Below, one piece after another: positions 27,283 to 36,405 of a DNA stretch of 64,000 nucleotides (the stretch's first letter is position 1; each line of letters starts with the position of its first letter). The stretch comes from Psychroserpens damuponensis (GTDB lineage: Bacteria > Bacteroidota > Bacteroidia > Flavobacteriales > Flavobacteriaceae): positions 1 through 64,000 of the forward strand of contig NZ_JXJO01000016.1 of the NCBI RefSeq assembly GCF_000826655.1, read 5' to 3'. The translations under genes were made by a program, and so were the position numbers. The notes beneath the pieces are model-generated. The model saw only the letters and a list, made by a program, of their open reading frames with translations, made no database searches and was not told where the DNA came from.

Positions 27283-27619
27283 TAGTTTGTTTTTTTTGTC
27301 GTGTTACGATGTTAACTGCGTTTTGTAATTCATTCCAGGTTGTGGTTAATTCTTTTAAAAATAACTGTCCTGTCTCTGTAAGACCATAGTATTTTCTTGG
27401 TGGTCCAGATGTAGATTCTTCCCAACGATAATTGAGTAATCCAGCGTTTTTAAGCCTTGTGAGTAACGGGTAAATTGTACCTTCTACCACAAGTAATTTT
27501 GCGTCTTTGAGTGTGCTTAATATTTCAGCTACATAGGCATCATCATCCTTTAATACAGATAATATGCAGTATTCTAAGACACCTTTTCGCATTTGCGCTT
27601 TTGTGTTTTCTATTTTCAT
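27275..27619 (-). CDS. PadR-family transcriptional regulator
   Basis: 114 aa winged-helix repressor family: KGVLEYCILSVLKDDDAYVA, then TIYPLLTRLKNAGLLNYRW and GPPRKYYGLTETG, the textbook PadR motifs. Binds DNA as a dimer in the cytoplasm. It overlaps pspC and is itself overlapped (ATGA) by a 43-codon frame upstream. Likely autoregulates the PspC/GIN operon. Confidence 0.93.
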   Translation of the reverse strand: MKIENTKAQMRKGVLEYCILSVLKDDDAYVAEILSTLKDAKLLVVEGTIYPLLTRLKNAGLLNYRWEESTSGPPRKYYGLTETGQLFLKELTTTWNELQNAVNIVTRQKKQTNE

Positions 27620-27747
27620 ACGTTTTCTCTAATGTTTTTTAAATGACTTCGGAAATTGGCCTGAACCACATCTTGTGAGTCCAATACTATTTGTGAAGAC
27701 TGACGAGACATTTTCCGAAGTGATTTAAATTTTAATAAACTGTTCAT
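27616..27747 (-). CDS. Possible 43-aa peptide gene translationally coupled to padR
   Basis: ATG 27747 to TGA 27616; the TGA overlaps the padR ATG as ATGA, a typical coupling junction. The peptide (MNSLLKFKSLRKMSRQSSQI...) is basic and lacks a signal peptide. It includes both TTCCGAAG copies at 27648 and 27713 as codons. No homologue is recognised, and the length could occur by chance; the overlap is the main support. Confidence 0.4.
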   Translation of the reverse strand: MNSLLKFKSLRKMSRQSSQIVLDSQDVVQANFRSHLKNIRENV

Positions 27748-27801
27748 TTTTTGATTGATTGATGGTTATTTGTAAATAGCGAGTGATGAAGTCGCATGAT
27801 A

Positions 27802-28251
27802 TTATTTTAAAAAATTGATGGTCAATGGATATTCATAAACCTGGCCATCTTTAGCTTTTATACTTGCATTAACAATTAATAAAAGCTCAAGAATAAAACC
27901 TATAACAGCAAGAAACCCTAAAATTCCTCCAGAGATTAATAATAAAGGAGAAGGCTCATTAACATTAATATGAAAATCATGTAAACCATGAAAATCTATA
28001 AAGTCTAAACCGTTAAATACTTTGAAAATAAAAAACGGAATAGTTAACGTGCCAATAACTATAGTATACAGTAAAATGCTCATTTGAAAGTTAATGGCTT
28101 GTTTACCATGCGTATCTATAAAGTCTGATTTGTCTTTATTCATAATCCATAAAATGATTGGTCCTATGAAATTTCCTAACGGAATTATAAACCTGCTAAA
28201 GGTTGATAAGTGAATAAAAGTGGCAATGTTTTTTTGATGATTAGTTGTCAT
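27802..28251 (-). CDS. DUF4870 membrane protein
   Basis: 149 aa. Short N-terminal segment, FIIPLGNFIGPIILWIMNKDKSDFID, then HGKQAINFQMSILLY, the DUF4870 (Tic20-like) signature, with three to four membrane helices and C-terminal INASIKAKDGQVYEYPLTINFLK. Function unknown; a frequent member of PspC/PadR operons. First gene of the minus-strand series. Confidence 0.9.
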   Translation of the reverse strand: MTTNHQKNIATFIHLSTFSRFIIPLGNFIGPIILWIMNKDKSDFIDTHGKQAINFQMSILLYTIVIGTLTIPFFIFKVFNGLDFIDFHGLHDFHINVNEPSPLLLISGGILGFLAVIGFILELLLIVNASIKAKDGQVYEYPLTINFLK

Positions 28252-28395
28252 GATGAAAAAGCATATAGTAATTTCTTATACAAATATATGTCTTTAAAAA
28301 GGTATTATGTTACGCATAGTACTTAAATTTAACATAATATTAACAAACGGTTATGTCGATAATTTTCAATATTTTAGCTGAAATATCCACTCTCA

Positions 28396-28851
28396 ATGAC
28401 TATATCTCCTAGAAAACTCAATACATTCTTACTATTTAAATTGCCATCTGCTTTTTTTTGTGGTGTGCGAACAAAATCATTAAATGAAACCACATGTGTG
28501 GTTACTGTAAAACACAGATGGTTTAATCAAAATCCTTTTAATTCTATGTTTTGGGCAGTACAAGGTATGGCAGCAGAGCTCACCACTGGAGCTTTGGTCA
28601 TGACAAAAATTAAAGCAAGTGGTCAACGAATGTCTATGCTTGTAGCTTCAAACAACGCATCATTTACAAAAAAAGCAACAGGTAGAATTTTGTTTACATG
28701 TAATCAAGGTGATATGATAGATGTTGCAATTTCAAAAGCAATAGAAACAGGAGAAGGTCAAACCGTTATATTAAACTCTAGAGGTGTTAATAGTGAAGGT
28801 GTGCAGGTTTCAGATTTTAATTTTGAGTGGACACTTAAAGTAAAGTCTTAG
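28396..28851 (+). CDS. DUF4442 hotdog-fold protein
   Basis: 151 aa, cytoplasmic. KLPSAFFCGVRTKSLNETTCVVTVKHRWFNQNPFNSMFW and AAELTTGAL match the DUF4442/PaaI-like hotdog fold, related to acyl-CoA thioesterases. A thioesterase activity is possible but the catalytic Asp/Asn typical of PaaI is not clear. Divergent from DUF4870 and single-gene in layout. Confidence 0.85.
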   Translation: MTISPRKLNTFLLFKLPSAFFCGVRTKSLNETTCVVTVKHRWFNQNPFNSMFWAVQGMAAELTTGALVMTKIKASGQRMSMLVASNNASFTKKATGRILFTCNQGDMIDVAISKAIETGEGQTVILNSRGVNSEGVQVSDFNFEWTLKVKS

Positions 28852-28981
28852 TTGTTAGAATTTTAATTAGCATATAATTTAATTAATTTTAAAAATCCTT
28901 GTAACAATCAAGGAAACTATTCAACATATAATTAAATCAACAATCATTACTGAATATGTTTCGGTAAAAAACAATCAAAAA

Positions 28982-29779
28982 ATGACATCACACGAAATCG
29001 ATTACAGAATTTACGGAGAAGAAATGCAATATGTCGAGATAGAACTCGACCCTCAAGAAGGCGTTATCGCAGAAGCTGGAAGCTTTATGATGATGGACGA
29101 CGGTATTAAAATGGAAACCATCTTTGGAGACGGTTCTCAAAAGGATACAGGTTTCTTCGGAAAAATTTTAGGCGCAGGTAAACGTATTCTCACAGGTGAA
29201 AACCTATTTATGACGGCCTTTTACAATAACCTCACAGGCAAACGAAATGTCTCATTTGCATCACCTTATCCTGGAAAAATTATTCCAATAGATCTAACAG
29301 AATATAGAGGGAAATTTATTTGCCAAAAAGATGCATTTCTTTGTGCAGCAAAAGGCGTTAGCGTTGGTATAGAATTTTCTAAAAAATTAGGTCGCGGACT
29401 TTTTGGAGGCGAAGGCTTTATCATGCAAAAATTAGAAGGTGATGGTATGGCATTTGTTCATGCAGGAGGCACAACAGCAAGAAAAGTATTGCAAGCAGGA
29501 GAAACCTTAAGAGTAGATACAGGTTGTATTATTGGGTTTACACAAGATGTAGATTACGATATAGAATTTATTGGAGGAATCAAGAATACAATATTTGGAG
29601 GCGAAGGTTTATTCTACGCCAAATTGCAAGGTCCAGGAGTTGTTTATGTACAGTCATTACCATTTAGTAGACTTGCAGGTCGTGTAATTGCTTCACTGCC
29701 AAGAGGTGGTAATAGCAAAGGCGAAGGCAGTATTTTAGGTGGTTTAGGAGATATTTTGGATGGTGATAATCGTTTTTAA
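28982..29779 (+). CDS. TIGR00266/AIM24-family protein
   Basis: 265 aa. Beta-sandwich protein with [20 protein letters not shown]-like start, [21 protein letters not shown], and end [19 protein letters not shown], characteristic of the AIM24/TIGR00266 family. In mitochondria AIM24 affects membrane organisation; the bacterial role is unknown. Ends at a strong terminator. One inverted TTCCGAAG copy (29155) falls in the FFGK codons. Confidence 0.9.
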   Translation: MTSHEIDYRIYGEEMQYVEIELDPQEGVIAEAGSFMMMDDGIKMETIFGDGSQKDTGFFGKILGAGKRILTGENLFMTAFYNNLTGKRNVSFASPYPGKIIPIDLTEYRGKFICQKDAFLCAAKGVSVGIEFSKKLGRGLFGGEGFIMQKLEGDGMAFVHAGGTTARKVLQAGETLRVDTGCIIGFTQDVDYDIEFIGGIKNTIFGGEGLFYAKLQGPGVVYVQSLPFSRLAGRVIASLPRGGNSKGEGSILGGLGDILDGDNRF

Positions 29780-29805
29780 AACGTAACTATTGTAAGAAAT
29801 ATATT

Positions 29806-29836
29806 AAAAGGTTGTGTTTTTCGCACAACCTTTTTT
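29806..29836 (+). terminator. Terminator of the AIM24-family gene
   Basis: AAAAGGTTGTG / CACAACCTTTT stem with a short loop and T6. Confidence 0.87.
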
Positions 29837-29875
29837 GTTTTGTGTAAATTTGACTCTAAACCTATACCTGTATTT

Positions 29876-32218
29876 ATGAAAAAAATAGTAACGCTTCTTA
29901 TTATGATTTGTGCTATGACTTTTGGTCAAGCCCAAACTATTGAATTTACAGATGATAATTTTAAAAACGCTTTAGTAAATACAAACTGTGCGTTTTATGT
30001 TTCATGGCCAATAAATGGTGGTTATTCAACCTATGATGTTGATAGTAATAATGATGGTGAAATACAAGTTTCTGAAGCCCAAGCAGTAATTGGCTTGCGT
30101 ATAGATGATCAAAATATTACTTCATTAGATGGTTTAGAATATTTTACCAATCTAGAATATTTAAACTGTGAAGGTAATTTACTCACAGCTATAGATATAA
30201 GTAATAATTCTATTTTAGAATATGTAGAATGTGATGAAAATGAGATTATAGATTTAAACGTTTCTAATTGTACGAGTTTAAATACTATGATATGTAACTT
30301 AAATCAAATTACTAATATTAATCTCGCAAATACACCAAGTTTAGCGTTTTTGAATTGTTCAAATAATGAACTATCAAACATGGATCTTAGTGAAAGCGCA
30401 AATCTAGATACGGTAGTAGCAACAGGTAATCCTTTTGTATCTTTTGATGTCACTAATAATCCAATTTTAAAATTTCTTTCTATATCATATAGTCCAATAA
30501 CACAATTAGATGTTAGTCAGAATCCTATTTTAGAAAATTTAGGATTTCAATATTGTCAAATATCTAGTATAGATTTGAGTAATAACCCTAATCTTATACA
30601 GTTGTATGCAAATAATAACCAATTAACTAATTTGGATGTTAGCAGTAATACTAATTTAGAAAGGTTGTGGTGTTTTAGTAACCCATTAGATGTCTTGAAT
30701 ATAAAAAATGGTTCTATAATAGATTCGTCAGAATACTATAATCTGGATATAGCAACTCTAAATTATATTTGTGTTGATGAGCAAGAAATAGATCAAATAG
30801 AAGCATTAATAAACTCAAACACTAACGTTAATACATATTGTTCATTTGTGACAGGAGGTAATGGATATTCTGTTTTAGGTGATACTAAAGTAGATCTTAA
30901 TCTTGATGGTTGTGATATAAACGATGACTTGTATCCTAATCTCAAGTTTAGTATTAATGATGGTTCAAGCCTAGAATCTTATATTGGAAATGCATCAGGA
31001 AACTATGCTCTATCGGTTGCAGAGGGTTCATATATAGTGACTCCAATACTGGAGAATTCAAATTATTATGCTGTATCACCAAATAGTGTTTCAGTCGATT
31101 TTCCTTCCGAAGTAAGTCCGTTTATTCAAGATTTTTGCATGACTCCTTTAGGTGTTTTTAATGATTTAGAAATTACGCTTATACCAACTAATTTAGCCAT
31201 ACCAGGATTTGAATCGACCTATAAAATTATATATAAAAATGTTGGTGTTGCGTCGTTATCAGGATCAGTAGAATTTGATTACAATTTTGATAGTGATTAT
31301 ATGCAATATGTGTCTTCTATCCCTTCGGAAACATCTATAAGTAATAGTATGGTGTCTTGGGAATACATCGATTTGGCACCTTTAGAAACTAGAGAGATTT
31401 TAGTGACATTTGAACTAAATACTCCTACAAATTCTAATTTTCCACTTAACTCAGGTTTTGAATTGAACTTTGCAGCTACAGTTTATCCACTACAGGATGA
31501 TGAAACTCCAAATAATAATGACATGGGTTTAAAACAATTTGTTGTTAACTCATTTGATCCAAATGATATAAAATGCTTAGAAGGAGACACTATTGGTCCT
31601 GATGATGTTGGTGCGTTTGTACATTATATGATACGTTTTGAAAATTTAGGTACAGCCAATGCAACTGATATTGTAGTGAAAAACGCTATTGATACTGCAA
31701 AATTTAATATCGACACTTTAATACCTTTAGATGGAAGTCATGAGTTTTACACCAGAATTAATGATAGTAATGATGTAGAATTCATTTTTGAAAATATCAA
31801 TTTGCCATTTGATGATGCAACAAATGATGGTTATGTGGTTTTTAAGATTAAAACACTAAACACATTAGTACTTGGTGATACATTTTCTAGCCAAGCAGAA
31901 ATATATTTTGATTTTAATGCGCCAATTATCACTAATAATTATATCACAGAAGTTTCTGAAGATAATTTAAGCACTAACGCGTTTAGTGTATTAAAAACTA
32001 AAGTACATCCAAATCCGGTTTTTGACAATCTTACCATTGAGAGTGATACACGTCTAAATTCTGCAAGTATTTATGATATTAATGGTAGAGTGGTATTAAA
32101 TAGCCAATTTGACGATTCTCATTATTTATTAGATTTAAGTGAACTCCAAGCTGGAATTTACTTTTTAAAGGTGTTTTATGCTTCTGGTCAACATACTTTA
32201 AAGATATTTAAAAAGTAG
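29876..32218 (+). CDS. Secreted leucine-rich-repeat protein with T9SS sorting domain
   Basis: 780 aa from ATG 29876, chosen because MKKIVTLLIMICAMTFGQAQ is a clean signal peptide; the frame upstream to 29840 adds 12 non-signal residues. Residues ~80-280 hold about nine ~21-residue LRR-like repeats (LDxSxNxxLxxLxCxxNxI). ~350-640 contains DUF11-like beta domains with the DPNDIKCLEGD marker seen in many Bacteroidetes exoproteins. The last ~80 residues (VHPNPVFDNLTIES to KIFKK) are a type A sorting domain. Probably surface-displayed for adhesion or ligand binding. Two TTCCGAAG copies. Confidence 0.9.
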   Translation: MKKIVTLLIMICAMTFGQAQTIEFTDDNFKNALVNTNCAFYVSWPINGGYSTYDVDSNNDGEIQVSEAQAVIGLRIDDQNITSLDGLEYFTNLEYLNCEGNLLTAIDISNNSILEYVECDENEIIDLNVSNCTSLNTMICNLNQITNINLANTPSLAFLNCSNNELSNMDLSESANLDTVVATGNPFVSFDVTNNPILKFLSISYSPITQLDVSQNPILENLGFQYCQISSIDLSNNPNLIQLYANNNQLTNLDVSSNTNLERLWCFSNPLDVLNIKNGSIIDSSEYYNLDIATLNYICVDEQEIDQIEALINSNTNVNTYCSFVTGGNGYSVLGDTKVDLNLDGCDINDDLYPNLKFSINDGSSLESYIGNASGNYALSVAEGSYIVTPILENSNYYAVSPNSVSVDFPSEVSPFIQDFCMTPLGVFNDLEITLIPTNLAIPGFESTYKIIYKNVGVASLSGSVEFDYNFDSDYMQYVSSIPSETSISNSMVSWEYIDLAPLETREILVTFELNTPTNSNFPLNSGFELNFAATVYPLQDDETPNNNDMGLKQFVVNSFDPNDIKCLEGDTIGPDDVGAFVHYMIRFENLGTANATDIVVKNAIDTAKFNIDTLIPLDGSHEFYTRINDSNDVEFIFENINLPFDDATNDGYVVFKIKTLNTLVLGDTFSSQAEIYFDFNAPIITNNYITEVSEDNLSTNAFSVLKTKVHPNPVFDNLTIESDTRLNSASIYDINGRVVLNSQFDDSHYLLDLSELQAGIYFLKVFYASGQHTLKIFKK

Positions 32219-32401
32219 CTTGTTTATTGGTTATTAGGCTTAGTTTTAATAACTGAGAATTTTAATTTAACGTTTCGTTAGCTGTTAAAATTTTGAACTT
32301 TTGATGAATGATTTAAAATTTTTATTACATTTATGAAGTAATAATTAAGATAAAGCCTATACAACACATCTACTTTTATTTAACCTAAAAACTAAAAAAG
32401 A

Positions 32402-32599
32402 ATGGCAAGAGCAATGTTTGAGTACACTAAAACTGTACTTAGTAAAGTCAGCTTTGACAGCACATTGTTTTGTAAAGAATTACAAAAAGCACTTCAAAGA
32501 TTATTACCATACGAAATTGAAGAGCTCAAGATTTATATTAAATCATTAATTCTACAAAACCCTGAATTAGATCAATGTTTAATTTTATTAAAACCATAA
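32402..32599 (+). CDS. Conserved 65-aa hypothetical protein
   Basis: A small soluble, mostly helical protein (MARAMFEYTKTVLSKVSFDS, then FCKELQKALQRLLPYEIEEL) without signal peptide. I recognise the pattern as a short protein conserved in Flavobacteriaceae, with no assigned function. It has its own terminator and a 180-base leader region, so it is probably transcribed alone and perhaps strongly. Confidence 0.8.
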   Translation: MARAMFEYTKTVLSKVSFDSTLFCKELQKALQRLLPYEIEELKIYIKSLILQNPELDQCLILLKP

Positions 32600-32942
32600 T
32601 AAAAAAGCGACTTAAATGTCGCTTTTTTTATGGTTCAATTTTTTGCATAGATACAAGGCATTTAAGTTTAATATCACGATTTACGTCAATGTAAACGCAT
32701 GCTTTAATTTAATGATATAGGTAATTTTTGGCTCAATATTTTGGGAGGTTTGACTAATTTATAAATGCCCCAAGTTTTTTAAAACAAAACTAAGGAGTAT
32801 ATCAAATTATTCTGCAAGTATAGATATTGCAGCCTGTTATAGAGAAGACGCACCTTTAAATTAATGTTTAAGCTTTTTTTTTTATGATTATATACTTTCT
32901 ATTTTTTTATGCTTGTTGTATCTTCGCCAAAAGTTATAAACT
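32600..32942. other. 343-base intergenic stretch
   Basis: Apart from a terminator at its left edge and a weak promoter-like TATCTTCG at 32919-32926, I see no open frame, repeat or stable structure here. It probably holds the upstream control region of the copper-type cassette. Confidence 0.4.
32601..32628 (+). terminator. Terminator of the 65-aa protein gene
   Basis: A6 then GCGAC / GTCGC with a 6-base loop, then T7. Confidence 0.85.
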
Positions 32943-33326
32943 TTGAAAAAGCTTTTCCTTTTTTTATTATTAATAGCGTTTGCTTTTAGACCCATGTATT
33001 TTATAGGTCAAGTACTCTATTATCAATTAAATATTGATTACATAATAGAGACATATTGCGTTAATAAAGAAAAACCAGAAATGCAATGTAATGGTAAATG
33101 TCATCTAGCAAAACAACTACAGGTTGTGTCTTCAAGTAGCGATGATGAACAAAACAAAGTACTTAATGTTGTATTTGAGTCTTTTTTTCCTGTATTTTTA
33201 AATGAACAATCGTTTATAAACGAAGATTCTAAGACCATACTTTGGTCTAAAGAGTTAAATTCTAACTATAGTAATACCTATTCTTATGATATAGAGTATG
33301 CCTTGTTTAGACCTCCAATTTCTTAA
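32943..33326 (+). CDS. CNGKC-motif small exported/membrane protein of the copper-type cassette
   Basis: 127 aa, starting at TTG (32943); no in-frame ATG would keep the N-terminal hydrophobic helix (KKLFLFLLLIAFAFRP). Short proteins with a C-(N/K)GKC-HL motif (here ETYCVNKEKPEMQCNGKCHLAKQL) are found beside MbnP/MbnH genes in Bacteroidetes. The three Cys and one His cluster looks like a metal site. Exported or membrane-anchored. The mbnP gene follows on the same strand after a 127-base gap with two hairpins. Confidence 0.75.
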   Translation: MKKLFLFLLLIAFAFRPMYFIGQVLYYQLNIDYIIETYCVNKEKPEMQCNGKCHLAKQLQVVSSSSDDEQNKVLNVVFESFFPVFLNEQSFINEDSKTILWSKELNSNYSNTYSYDIEYALFRPPIS

Positions 33327-33342
33327 GATTTTTTTAATTTTT

Positions 33343-33418
33343 TCTACAAGATTTTTTTGTCTTGTAGATAATCACATCTCATGCTAATTGTAATTAGGAA
33401 TATTTTTATGTCCTAATT
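33343..33418 (+). promoter_or_regulatory. Two perfect hairpins upstream of mbnP
   Basis: TCTACAAGA / TCTTGTAGA (33343-33368) with an 8-base T-rich loop, and AATTAGGA / TCCTAATT (33392-33418) with an 11-base loop. Neither has a trailing T run, so they are not clear terminators. They may be an mRNA-processing or attenuation element separating the CNGKC gene from mbnP. Confidence 0.4.
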
Positions 33419-33453
33419 CAAGTAGCGTCAAACAATTATTAAATCTTATACAA

Positions 33454-34254
33454 ATGAAAATTACAAAAATAGCATTTGCAATTATGCTATGCATATCAAT
33501 GATATCTTGCGCATCAGATGATGACGCATCAGGAGAAGACCTTACAGGACAAACAGGTGAACTTATATTAAAATTTGATAACGGTGTTGGAGACCAAGAT
33601 TTTATCTTCGGAACAACCTATTCAAAATCAAACAATGAGTCATATAAATTAGACAATTTAAAGTACATTATAAGTAATGTTCAATTAACCGATGACCCAG
33701 GTAATGTGTTTACATACCCTACTGCAGATAATGTATTTATAGTAGATGAAGCCAATGGAAATAATGCAGGAGAAATTTATGTAGTGTTAGAAAATGTTAC
33801 TGCAGCAGATTATGTATCTGTAAGCTTTGGAGTTGGTATCGATCAAGATCGTTTTGCCTTGGGAGCTGATGGTCAAGGTGACTTTTTAGAATATGCTCAA
33901 GATCAAGGGATGTTCTGGTCATGGGCTTCGGGTTATAAATTTATTCGATTTGATGGTACTTTTTCATCAGATACAATGACAGATGAACCATTAAACCTAC
34001 ACATGGGAAGCGTTGGTACATCTTTAGATAACTATAGAGCCGTAAATTTAACGTTGCCAAATACAGTGCGTGTGAGAGAAGCTTCTCAACCAGAAATTCA
34101 TATTGTTGCAGATATTTCTCAAGCCTTTGATGGTGAAACTTCGGTGAATTTTATGGATGGTTACGATCAAGTACATACAGATGCTAACGAAACTCCAATC
34201 ATAGCAAATAATGTTATGGGTATGTTTGAGGTACATCACATTCACAATAACTAA
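33454..34254 (+). CDS. MbnP-family copper-binding lipoprotein
   Basis: 266 aa lipoprotein (lipobox SMISC, Cys20). The mature protein has LKFDNGVGDQDF near the start and the family core MFWSWASGYKFIRFDG (W155, W157), a His-containing end (EVHHIHNN) and LHMGSVG. In the methanobactin-associated homologue a partner di-haem enzyme converts a conserved Trp to kynurenine, creating the Cu(I) site (established for MbnP/MbnH). The same pair is present here without methanobactin genes, so a general copper-handling role is inferred. Confidence 0.9.
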   Translation: MKITKIAFAIMLCISMISCASDDDASGEDLTGQTGELILKFDNGVGDQDFIFGTTYSKSNNESYKLDNLKYIISNVQLTDDPGNVFTYPTADNVFIVDEANGNNAGEIYVVLENVTAADYVSVSFGVGIDQDRFALGADGQGDFLEYAQDQGMFWSWASGYKFIRFDGTFSSDTMTDEPLNLHMGSVGTSLDNYRAVNLTLPNTVRVREASQPEIHIVADISQAFDGETSVNFMDGYDQVHTDANETPIIANNVMGMFEVHHIHNN

Positions 34255-34269
34255 TTGTATTAAAAAAGC

Positions 34270-34301
34270 AATCAGGTCTATTATGGCCTGATAGTTTTTT
34301 T
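34270..34301 (+). terminator. Terminator after mbnP
   Basis: ATCAGG / CCTGAT with a 10-base loop, then AG and T7. Modest stem; partial read-through into the next gene is likely. Confidence 0.6.
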
Positions 34302-34323
34302 ATTTACTAAATACTATTCTAGT

Positions 34324-35367
34324 ATGAAAAAGGTAACACTATTAGTGTTGAGTTTGTGTGTGTTCTCATGTTCTAAAACTGACGAAATTAATGGGTATCA
34401 AGCAACACCTTTAGAGGTCGTTATCCCAGAGAATTTTCCTCAAATTCAGTATAATTTAGATAATAATCCTGTCACGCAAGAGGGTTTTGAACTTGGTAAA
34501 TTATTATTTTATGAAGGCAAATTGTCTTCAAATGATGCCATTTCATGTGCCTTTTGCCATGAACAAGCTTTTGCCTTCACGCATCATGGTCACACATTAA
34601 GTCATGGTGTGAATGGAGGTGTGGGTTTTAGAAATGCGCAACCTATTCAAAATATGGCCTACCAAATGGAATTTATGTGGGATGGAGCGGCTTCTCACTT
34701 AGATTTTCAACCCATCATACCAATTACTAGCGAGCTAGAAATGGGAGAAATATTGAGTAACGTTATTAACAAACTTAAAAATGATGCTGGTTACCAATAT
34801 CAATTTGGGCGCGCATTTGAAAATGGAGAAATTAATAGCGAGAATATGCTTAAGGCCTTATCTCAATTTATGAATATGATGGTCTCCTCAAATTCTAAAT
34901 ATGATAAATATGTGAGAGGAGAAGATAACGTACAATTAAGCAATATCGAGTTAGATGGTTTAGCAAATTTTGAAACTAACTGTGCAAGTTGTCATGCAAC
35001 AGATCTTTTTACAGATCATACCTATAGAAACAACGGTCTCTCTGTAAACCCAATGTTAGATGATAAAGGTCGATACAACTTATTTGAAAATCCAGATGAT
35101 TTATATAAGTTTCGTGTACCCAGTTTGCGCAATATAGAAGTAACTTATCCATATATGCATGATGGTAGGTTTTCAACATTAGAAGCTGTCTTAGAGTTTT
35201 ATAATTCTGGAGGTACAGATAATGGTAATGTAGATCCTTCGCTTTTAAGAGAAAATGGAACCTATGGTATTACACTTTCTAATTATGAAAAGGAAAGCAT
35301 TATCGCTTTTTTAAACACATTAACAGATCATGAATTTTTACAAGATGATAGATTTTCAGAATTTTAA
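34324..35367 (+). CDS. MbnH-like di-haem cytochrome c peroxidase-family lipoprotein
   Basis: 347 aa with lipobox CVFSC. Two c-type haem motifs: CAFCH (75-79) and CASCH (220-224), with the CcpA/MauG-type layout including VPSLRNIEVTYPYMHDGRF. Periplasmic side. Together with the preceding MbnP this is expected to oxidise tryptophan in MbnP. Alternatively it is an ordinary cytochrome c peroxidase; the adjacency to MbnP favours the former. The following gene overlaps its end by 23 bases. Confidence 0.9.
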   Translation: MKKVTLLVLSLCVFSCSKTDEINGYQATPLEVVIPENFPQIQYNLDNNPVTQEGFELGKLLFYEGKLSSNDAISCAFCHEQAFAFTHHGHTLSHGVNGGVGFRNAQPIQNMAYQMEFMWDGAASHLDFQPIIPITSELEMGEILSNVINKLKNDAGYQYQFGRAFENGEINSENMLKALSQFMNMMVSSNSKYDKYVRGEDNVQLSNIELDGLANFETNCASCHATDLFTDHTYRNNGLSVNPMLDDKGRYNLFENPDDLYKFRVPSLRNIEVTYPYMHDGRFSTLEAVLEFYNSGGTDNGNVDPSLLRENGTYGITLSNYEKESIIAFLNTLTDHEFLQDDRFSEF

Positions 35368-36295
35368 AATAACAAAAATTACAGTACTCTTGCTCTTTAG
35401 TTTGTTTTCCTTCGGAAACATCTATGCATGTGATCTTTGCAGTTGCACCACAACTGGAGGAAGCTCTTCATTTGGGGATTTAAGTATGTCCAATTTTACT
35501 GGATTGAGATATATACACCAAAATTATGAGTCTCGTGATGGCATTTTTTCAAACTCACCTATAAGTAAAGAGCGTTTTAATACCTACCAACTTTGGGGAC
35601 GAGTGCCAATATGTGAATCCTTTTTTGTGACAGCTGTTATTCCTTTTCAAGATTTAAATCGAGAATTTGAAGATAGAAACGAGCATATTAGCGGTTTAGG
35701 AGATATAAACTTTATGACCTGGTATCAAATAAAGTTATATAAAAAGCGAGCAGATGATGAGGTTGATTTTAATACAGAAAGAGAACGCTCTAACCATATG
35801 CTAAATGTGGGATTAGGTATTAAATTACCAACAGGAGAATTTGAAGAACGCCTAACAGATAAGGTAAATCCAGGTTTTCAAGTTGGTACAGGTAGCTTAG
35901 ATGTTTTTCCTTCAATTATGTATGGATACAGTAAAAATAATTTTGGAGTCGTTGCTAATTTGAGTTACTATTTTAAGTCTAAAAACAAAAATGATTACAA
36001 GTTTGGTGATCAATTTAGTTATGGTAGTAGCGCATTTTATAACATAGAATTAAAAAAAGTCACCGTAAAACCATTTTTAGGGTTTTCTGGAGATATTTAT
36101 GATTCTATAGAGCAGTATGGTGAGCAATTGCAAGATACAAATGGCTCTATTTTTAATGGCTCAATAGGTTCAGAATTTAATAGGGATGATTTTTTGTTGG
36201 GTATAAAATATACATTGCCTATTCATCAAGATTTATTTGATGGCAATGTAGAGTCGCAACAGCAGTTCTCTGTATATCTTAATTACGCTTTATAA
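35345..36295 (+). CDS. Outer-membrane beta-barrel-type protein with Cys-rich N-terminus
   Basis: 316 aa from ATG 35345; signal peptide FKITKITVLLLFSLFSFGNIYA cut before a mature start ACDLCSCTTTGG (three Cys). The remainder is rich in amphipathic strands ending in an aromatic-hydrophobic terminal strand (QQFSVYLNYAL), typical of transporter-type barrels. It overlaps the MbnH-like gene, so it belongs to the same transcript and may move or bind copper at the outer membrane (inference). One inverted TTCCGAAG copy. Confidence 0.82.
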   Translation: MIDFQNFKITKITVLLLFSLFSFGNIYACDLCSCTTTGGSSSFGDLSMSNFTGLRYIHQNYESRDGIFSNSPISKERFNTYQLWGRVPICESFFVTAVIPFQDLNREFEDRNEHISGLGDINFMTWYQIKLYKKRADDEVDFNTERERSNHMLNVGLGIKLPTGEFEERLTDKVNPGFQVGTGSLDVFPSIMYGYSKNNFGVVANLSYYFKSKNKNDYKFGDQFSYGSSAFYNIELKKVTVKPFLGFSGDIYDSIEQYGEQLQDTNGSIFNGSIGSEFNRDDFLLGIKYTLPIHQDLFDGNVESQQQFSVYLNYAL

Positions 36296-36316
36296 ATGTA
36301 GGTATTATAAAGTAAG

Positions 36317-36360
36317 AAATCGCAGTTATAACGTCATTGTATAACTGCGGTTTATTTTTT
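36317..36360. terminator. Terminator between copper-type cassette and oxyR
   Basis: AAATCGCAGTTATA / TATAACTGCGGTTT (one G-T pair), 9-base loop, T-rich tail; lies between convergent genes. Confidence 0.82.
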
Positions 36361-36405
36361 TGTTTTCTACTGAAATGTGCCAACTACAAAACTCGTGTCT
36401 GTAAT

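Noticed and set aside
32630-32942. Small genes in the 313-base gap before the CNGKC gene
   Set aside because: Every ATG-initiated frame on either strand stops within a few codons.
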